Shown piece after piece: positions 5,638-8,416 of a DNA stretch of 8,416 nucleotides. The notes under the pieces were generated by a model that ran no database searches, was not told the DNA's origin, and saw nothing but the letters and a program-made list of their open reading frames with translations. This stretch comes from Lentimicrobium sp. (lineage in GTDB: Bacteria; Bacteroidota; Bacteroidia; Bacteroidales; Lentimicrobiaceae). A program made the translations under genes and the position numbers. How positions within the stretch are numbered: position 1 is the stretch's first letter; each line of letters begins with the position of its first letter. The DNA is taken from NCBI GenBank assembly GCA_013336205.1, contig JAAXUD010000091.1, positions 1-8,416 on the forward strand, given 5' to 3'.

Positions 5638-7704
5638 ATGGCAGAAAAAATTACTGTTGACCATGGCACGAAAGCTGAAGACAAAATCCGCTTTTCACAG
5701 TTGGCTGCTTATGGTGCAGGGGGCATTATTCCAATTGCGCTCTTCAATGTTGCCGGAATACTGGTAGGTCTGATGGGCAATATAAGCCTTGGATTAAGTG
5801 CATTCTGGCTTGGCGCTATATTGATCGTACCCCGTTTATGGGATGCACTTTCGTCTCCAATCATCGGCCATTTTTCGGATAACACCCGAACCCGTTGGGG
5901 ACGCAGGCGCCCTTACCTATTGCTAGGTGGAATAGCCGTTGCCTTATCATTTGTCGTTATCTGGTGGATACCAAAAGGAGATCTGGTGCACAGCTGGTTT
6001 CCGACGGATGCGGGTTTTCAGGCTTTTCAGCTTGTCTATATCCTGATCTCATTGCTGATTTTTTTTACTGCAGTTGATATTTTTGAGATTCCTCACGGAG
6101 CCCTGGGAATGGAAATGACGACCGATTACCACGAACGCACCCGTCTTTTCAGTGCCAAAAGTTTTGTTGGTAACCTTTTTGCTATGAGTACACCCTGGCT
6201 TTTTGCACTCGCCAGTATGGAGGTTTTTAAAGGCCCGGGTGGTAATGAAGTGGATGGCATGCGATACGTTTCCATTCTTATCGCAGCGATCCTGATCCCC
6301 CTCTCTTTCTGGTGGTTTTTCAAATTACGTGAGCCCGGGTTTAAAAAAGTGGAAACACAGGAAAAAACACCCTTCTGGACAGATATGAAGCGTACTGCCA
6401 ACAACAGGAATTTTATCATGTTGACGCTAACCATTTTCACATTGGCCATGGGTTTTAATTTTGTAAGCCTGCTGGGATCTTATATTCCCATTTTCTACAT
6501 TTATGGAGGCGACAAAGTTGCAGGTGCGACCCTTCTTGGGATTAATGGCACACTCTGGGCTATTACCGGGGTATTGGCAGTTTTTCCGCTCAACTGGATA
6601 AGCCCGAGACTGGGGAAACGGAAAACACTCACTATCGCTATTTTACTAATGGTTGCGGCACAAGCATCAAAGATCGTATGTTACAATCCTACATACCCTT
6701 ATCTTGTCCTTATCCCTACTGTGCTACTTTCTGCCGGCATGTTGTTTTTCTTTACCCTGGGTTCATCGATGGTTGGCGATATTTGTGATGAAGATGAATT
6801 AAAGACCGGTCACCGCTCCGAAGGTAGTTTCTATTCGGTATTCTGGTGGTTTATTAAAATGGGAACTGCCCTTGCCAGCCTGATCGCGGGTGCACTGATC
6901 ATATTTACCCTTTTCGACGAAACGCAGGTCACAAAAGTGGATAGCCTGCAGGGAAATATCAGGGAACTCCGCAGTGATATCGAATACTGGCAAGGCGACC
7001 AGGGCCTGGCCGGAACAAATACTATAATGCTTCAAAACACAAAAAAACAGGTTTCGGAAGCTATCGACGACTCAAAACTTTATGTGAAGGTTCTGGAAAA
7101 AGAATCGGTAAAAGAGCAGAGCGAAACCTATCAAAAAGTTGCGAAATACAAAACTCAGCGAAAAAACAAATTGTCGGAGGTAATCTTATCTACAAAATCA
7201 ACGATAAGTGAACTGGAAACACTGCAGGTGCAATTAGGGAATATCAACACTCAATCGCCTGACTCATTAACCAAAACAATCATCAATACTGCAATTCCAT
7301 TGATACTGCAATCTAAGCTTGAAAAAGCAAGGTTGAATTCTTTTGAACTTCTGGCTCACCTCGAAGGCAAATCGCTGGAAACAGATAAGAGCAAGGAGCA
7401 CTTTGACAAAATCATCCAAAACACAAAAGGTGTTGATAAAAAACTCGTAAAAATCAGCACAAATATGCCTTTGGATCAACTGGATAAAGAGCTGAGCACC
7501 CTCGAAACCGATCTCGTTCAGCTCACGATACAATCACCCTATACTCTGTTAATGATGCGGGTGGTTGAAATCGGTCTGCCATTGCTGCTGAGTATTTTCT
7601 CGATTTTCTTTGTCCTCAGGTACACTCTTACCGAGAAACGGTCGCACGAAATCAAGGATTTGCTTAAGCAAAGGAACATGGAAGTTTCTAAAAAGCCTAA
7701 ATAA
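5638..7704 (+). CDS. GPH/MelB-type sugar:cation symporter (MFS) with a ~200-residue periplasmic insertion
   Basis: 688 residues, against roughly 450-500 for typical members of the glycoside-pentoside-hexuronide:cation symporter family. It should import sugars or short oligosaccharides across the inner membrane. Helix 2 and the following cytoplasmic loop carry the family signature (RLWDALSSPIIGHFSD, then TRTRWGRRRPYLL, 66-95). Approximate membrane segments: 25-46, 51-75, 93-111, 128-148, 172-192, 209-228, 258-281, 296-317, 329-346, 355-377, 401-425 and 640-660. Between helices 11 and 12, about residues 430-630, lies a polar, charged, helix-rich insertion with coiled-coil character (QGNIRELRSDIEYW, NTKKQVSEAIDD, LEKESVKEQSETYQK). 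With the N-terminus inside, this loop faces the periplasm. The end is normal for the family (RYTLTEKRSHEIKDLL). By eye, Asp69 aligns with MelB Asp55, but MelB Asp59, a cation ligand, is Ser73 here, and MelB Asp124 is Glu150. The ATG at 5638 is 19 bp after the previous stop, with an A-rich, not Shine-Dalgarno, leader. Confidence 0.88.
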   Translation: MAEKITVDHGTKAEDKIRFSQLAAYGAGGIIPIALFNVAGILVGLMGNISLGLSAFWLGAILIVPRLWDALSSPIIGHFSDNTRTRWGRRRPYLLLGGIAVALSFVVIWWIPKGDLVHSWFPTDAGFQAFQLVYILISLLIFFTAVDIFEIPHGALGMEMTTDYHERTRLFSAKSFVGNLFAMSTPWLFALASMEVFKGPGGNEVDGMRYVSILIAAILIPLSFWWFFKLREPGFKKVETQEKTPFWTDMKRTANNRNFIMLTLTIFTLAMGFNFVSLLGSYIPIFYIYGGDKVAGATLLGINGTLWAITGVLAVFPLNWISPRLGKRKTLTIAILLMVAAQASKIVCYNPTYPYLVLIPTVLLSAGMLFFFTLGSSMVGDICDEDELKTGHRSEGSFYSVFWWFIKMGTALASLIAGALIIFTLFDETQVTKVDSLQGNIRELRSDIEYWQGDQGLAGTNTIMLQNTKKQVSEAIDDSKLYVKVLEKESVKEQSETYQKVAKYKTQRKNKLSEVILSTKSTISELETLQVQLGNINTQSPDSLTKTIINTAIPLILQSKLEKARLNSFELLAHLEGKSLETDKSKEHFDKIIQNTKGVDKKLVKISTNMPLDQLDKELSTLETDLVQLTIQSPYTLLMMRVVEIGLPLLLSIFSIFFVLRYTLTEKRSHEIKDLLKQRNMEVSKKPK

Positions 7705-7722
7705 TCTTACAGCTTAAAAAAG

Positions 7723-7792
7723 TTCCGGGTGCCGGGTGCCAAGTGCCGGGCCCGGAACCCGGAACCCGGAACCTGCAACCAGAAACCAGAAA
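7723..7792. repeat. Ten tandem heptamers in inverted arrangement (hairpin array)
   Basis: The 70 bases divide exactly into ten 7-mers. Left arm: TTCCGGG, TGCCGGG, TGCCAAG, TGCCGGG (7723-7750). Right arm: CCCGGAA three times, CCTGCAA, CCAGAAA twice (7751-7792). The arms are inverted relative to each other and meet at GGGCCC (7748-7753) without losing phase. The inner 28 bases of each arm can pair at about 21 of 28 positions, so DNA or RNA could fold into a long imperfect hairpin. It begins 18 bp after the symporter stop codon and ends 33 bp before the GH35 start. No T-run follows, so it is not a classical intrinsic terminator, though it could slow transcription or protect the upstream mRNA's 3' end. 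Similar GC-rich heptamer arrays occur, as I recall, between genes in many Bacteroidota genomes; their function is not established to my knowledge. Confidence 0.85.
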
Positions 7793-7825
7793 TTCTGAAT
7801 TAAATCTTAAAATAAACTTTATACA

Positions 7826-8416
7826 ATGACCTTCACCATCAAAGAAAATAACTTCTACCTCAACGACAAAAAGGTGTTTCTCAATTCGGGAGAAATCCAT
7901 TATTTCCGTGTTAAGCGCGAGCTGTGGGAAAAGCACCTGGATGCAGCCAAAGAAGCTGGATTAACAACAGTTAGTACATACGTCCCATGGGCATTTCATG
8001 AAAAAGTTGAGGGCGTTTTCGATTTTGATGGTACTTCTACTCCTGAACATGACCTGAAAGGCTGGATTGAACTTTGCCAGGCGCGCGGGTTGCATTGCAT
8101 CGTAAAACCTGGACCATTTATCCTTGCCGAGTATCGCGGGGCCGGTTTGCCGGATTGGTTTATGGATCAATACAGCGACGAAGTAAAAATGCGTAACAGC
8201 AAAGGCGGTATTGTTGCAAGTGATGGTGTGAGCCTTTTTAATGAAAAATACCTCGAAAAGGTAACTCTGTGGTACGATCAGATCATGCCTTTTATCAGCG
8301 AACGCCAGCTGTCAAACGGTGGCCCGATCATTATGATGCAGATATGCAACGAAATAGGCGTTTTCTCATGGCTGGCGCACCAGGCTGACTATTGCGAAGC
8401 GGTGAAAGATCGTTTC
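7826..8416 (+). CDS. GH35 glycosidase, N-terminal part (3' truncated by window end), probably cytoplasmic
   Basis: The first 197 codons are present and the frame is open to the window end. The sequence is the N-terminal half of a GH35 TIM-barrel: FLNSGEIHYFRVKRELWEKH (18-37), AGLTTVSTYVPWAFHEKVEG (44-63), VKPGPFILAEYRGAGLPDWF (93-112) and IIMMQICNEIG (168-178), where Asn175-Glu176 is the expected acid/base pair (Glu codon 8351-8353). The nucleophile Glu lies beyond the window. GH35 enzymes are retaining; most are exo-beta-galactosidases, but one from Ignavibacterium acts as a transglycosylase on beta-1,2-gluco-oligosaccharides, which is relevant beside a GH144 gene. The protein starts straight into the barrel with no signal peptide, and an in-frame stop at 7808-7810 rules out an upstream extension, so it is probably cytoplasmic and would act on sugars brought in by the symporter. 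It is 121 bp after that gene, across the heptamer array, in the same direction; co-transcription is possible but not shown. Confidence 0.9.
   Translation, partial: MTFTIKENNFYLNDKKVFLNSGEIHYFRVKRELWEKHLDAAKEAGLTTVSTYVPWAFHEKVEGVFDFDGTSTPEHDLKGWIELCQARGLHCIVKPGPFILAEYRGAGLPDWFMDQYSDEVKMRNSKGGIVASDGVSLFNEKYLEKVTLWYDQIMPFISERQLSNGGPIIMMQICNEIGVFSWLAHQADYCEAVKDRF

Noticed and set aside
7723..7792. CRISPR array
   Set aside because: The units are 7 bases with no spacers and invert in the middle, so it is a heptamer tandem/inverted repeat.
7697..7936. Minus-strand open frame across the symporter-GH35 gap
   Set aside because: Its coding look comes from the heptamer array and the antisense of the GH35 start; it has no family resemblance and conflicts with a clear gene on the + strand.

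Overview
The window looks like a carbohydrate-utilisation segment from a member of the Bacteroidota. The reasons are a -7 promoter box of the Bacteroidota type (TAACTTTG at 815-822), no clear Shine-Dalgarno sequences before any start codon, a lipoprotein-type glycosidase next to a multi-domain secreted glycosidase, a GPH-type sugar symporter, and a heptamer repeat array in an intergenic gap of a kind I associate with this phylum. All genes are on the + strand. I cannot name a genus; nothing in the window is a phylogenetic marker.

Layout. Positions 1-468 are the 3' end of a hybrid sensor histidine kinase: the last strand of the ATPase domain followed by a complete receiver domain. Positions 469-937 hold no convincing gene but contain several inverted repeats. 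The most notable is a 19-bp palindrome (772-790) directly upstream of a predicted promoter (791-822). Then come a GH144-type lipoprotein glycosidase (938-2335), a 1061-residue secreted protein with two carbohydrate-binding-like modules and an (alpha/alpha)6 glycosidase-like catalytic domain (2433-5618), and, only 19 bp later, a GPH/MelB-type symporter (5638-7704) with an unusual helical insertion of about 200 residues before its last membrane helix. A 70-bp array of ten heptamers arranged as a hairpin (7723-7792) separates this from a GH35 glycosidase without a signal peptide (from 7826, cut by the window end).

How the genes may work together. GH144 enzymes characterised so far act on beta-1,2-glucan. 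A GH35 enzyme from Ignavibacterium is known to act on beta-1,2-gluco-oligosaccharides, although most GH35 enzymes are beta-galactosidases. The simplest model is a small beta-1,2-glucan (or related beta-glucan) locus. The lipoprotein GH144 would cut polymer at the cell surface or in the periplasm, the large secreted protein would bind and trim the products, the symporter would import short oligosaccharides, and the cytoplasmic GH35 would process them. No SusC/SusD pair is visible, so outer-membrane uptake, if any, is encoded elsewhere. The substrate assignment is inference from family membership.

The most unusual points are the periplasmic coiled-coil-like insertion in the symporter, which contains a degenerate repeat of the sequence flanking the last membrane helix; the large secreted protein, whose catalytic family I cannot assign; and the phase-perfect heptamer hairpin.
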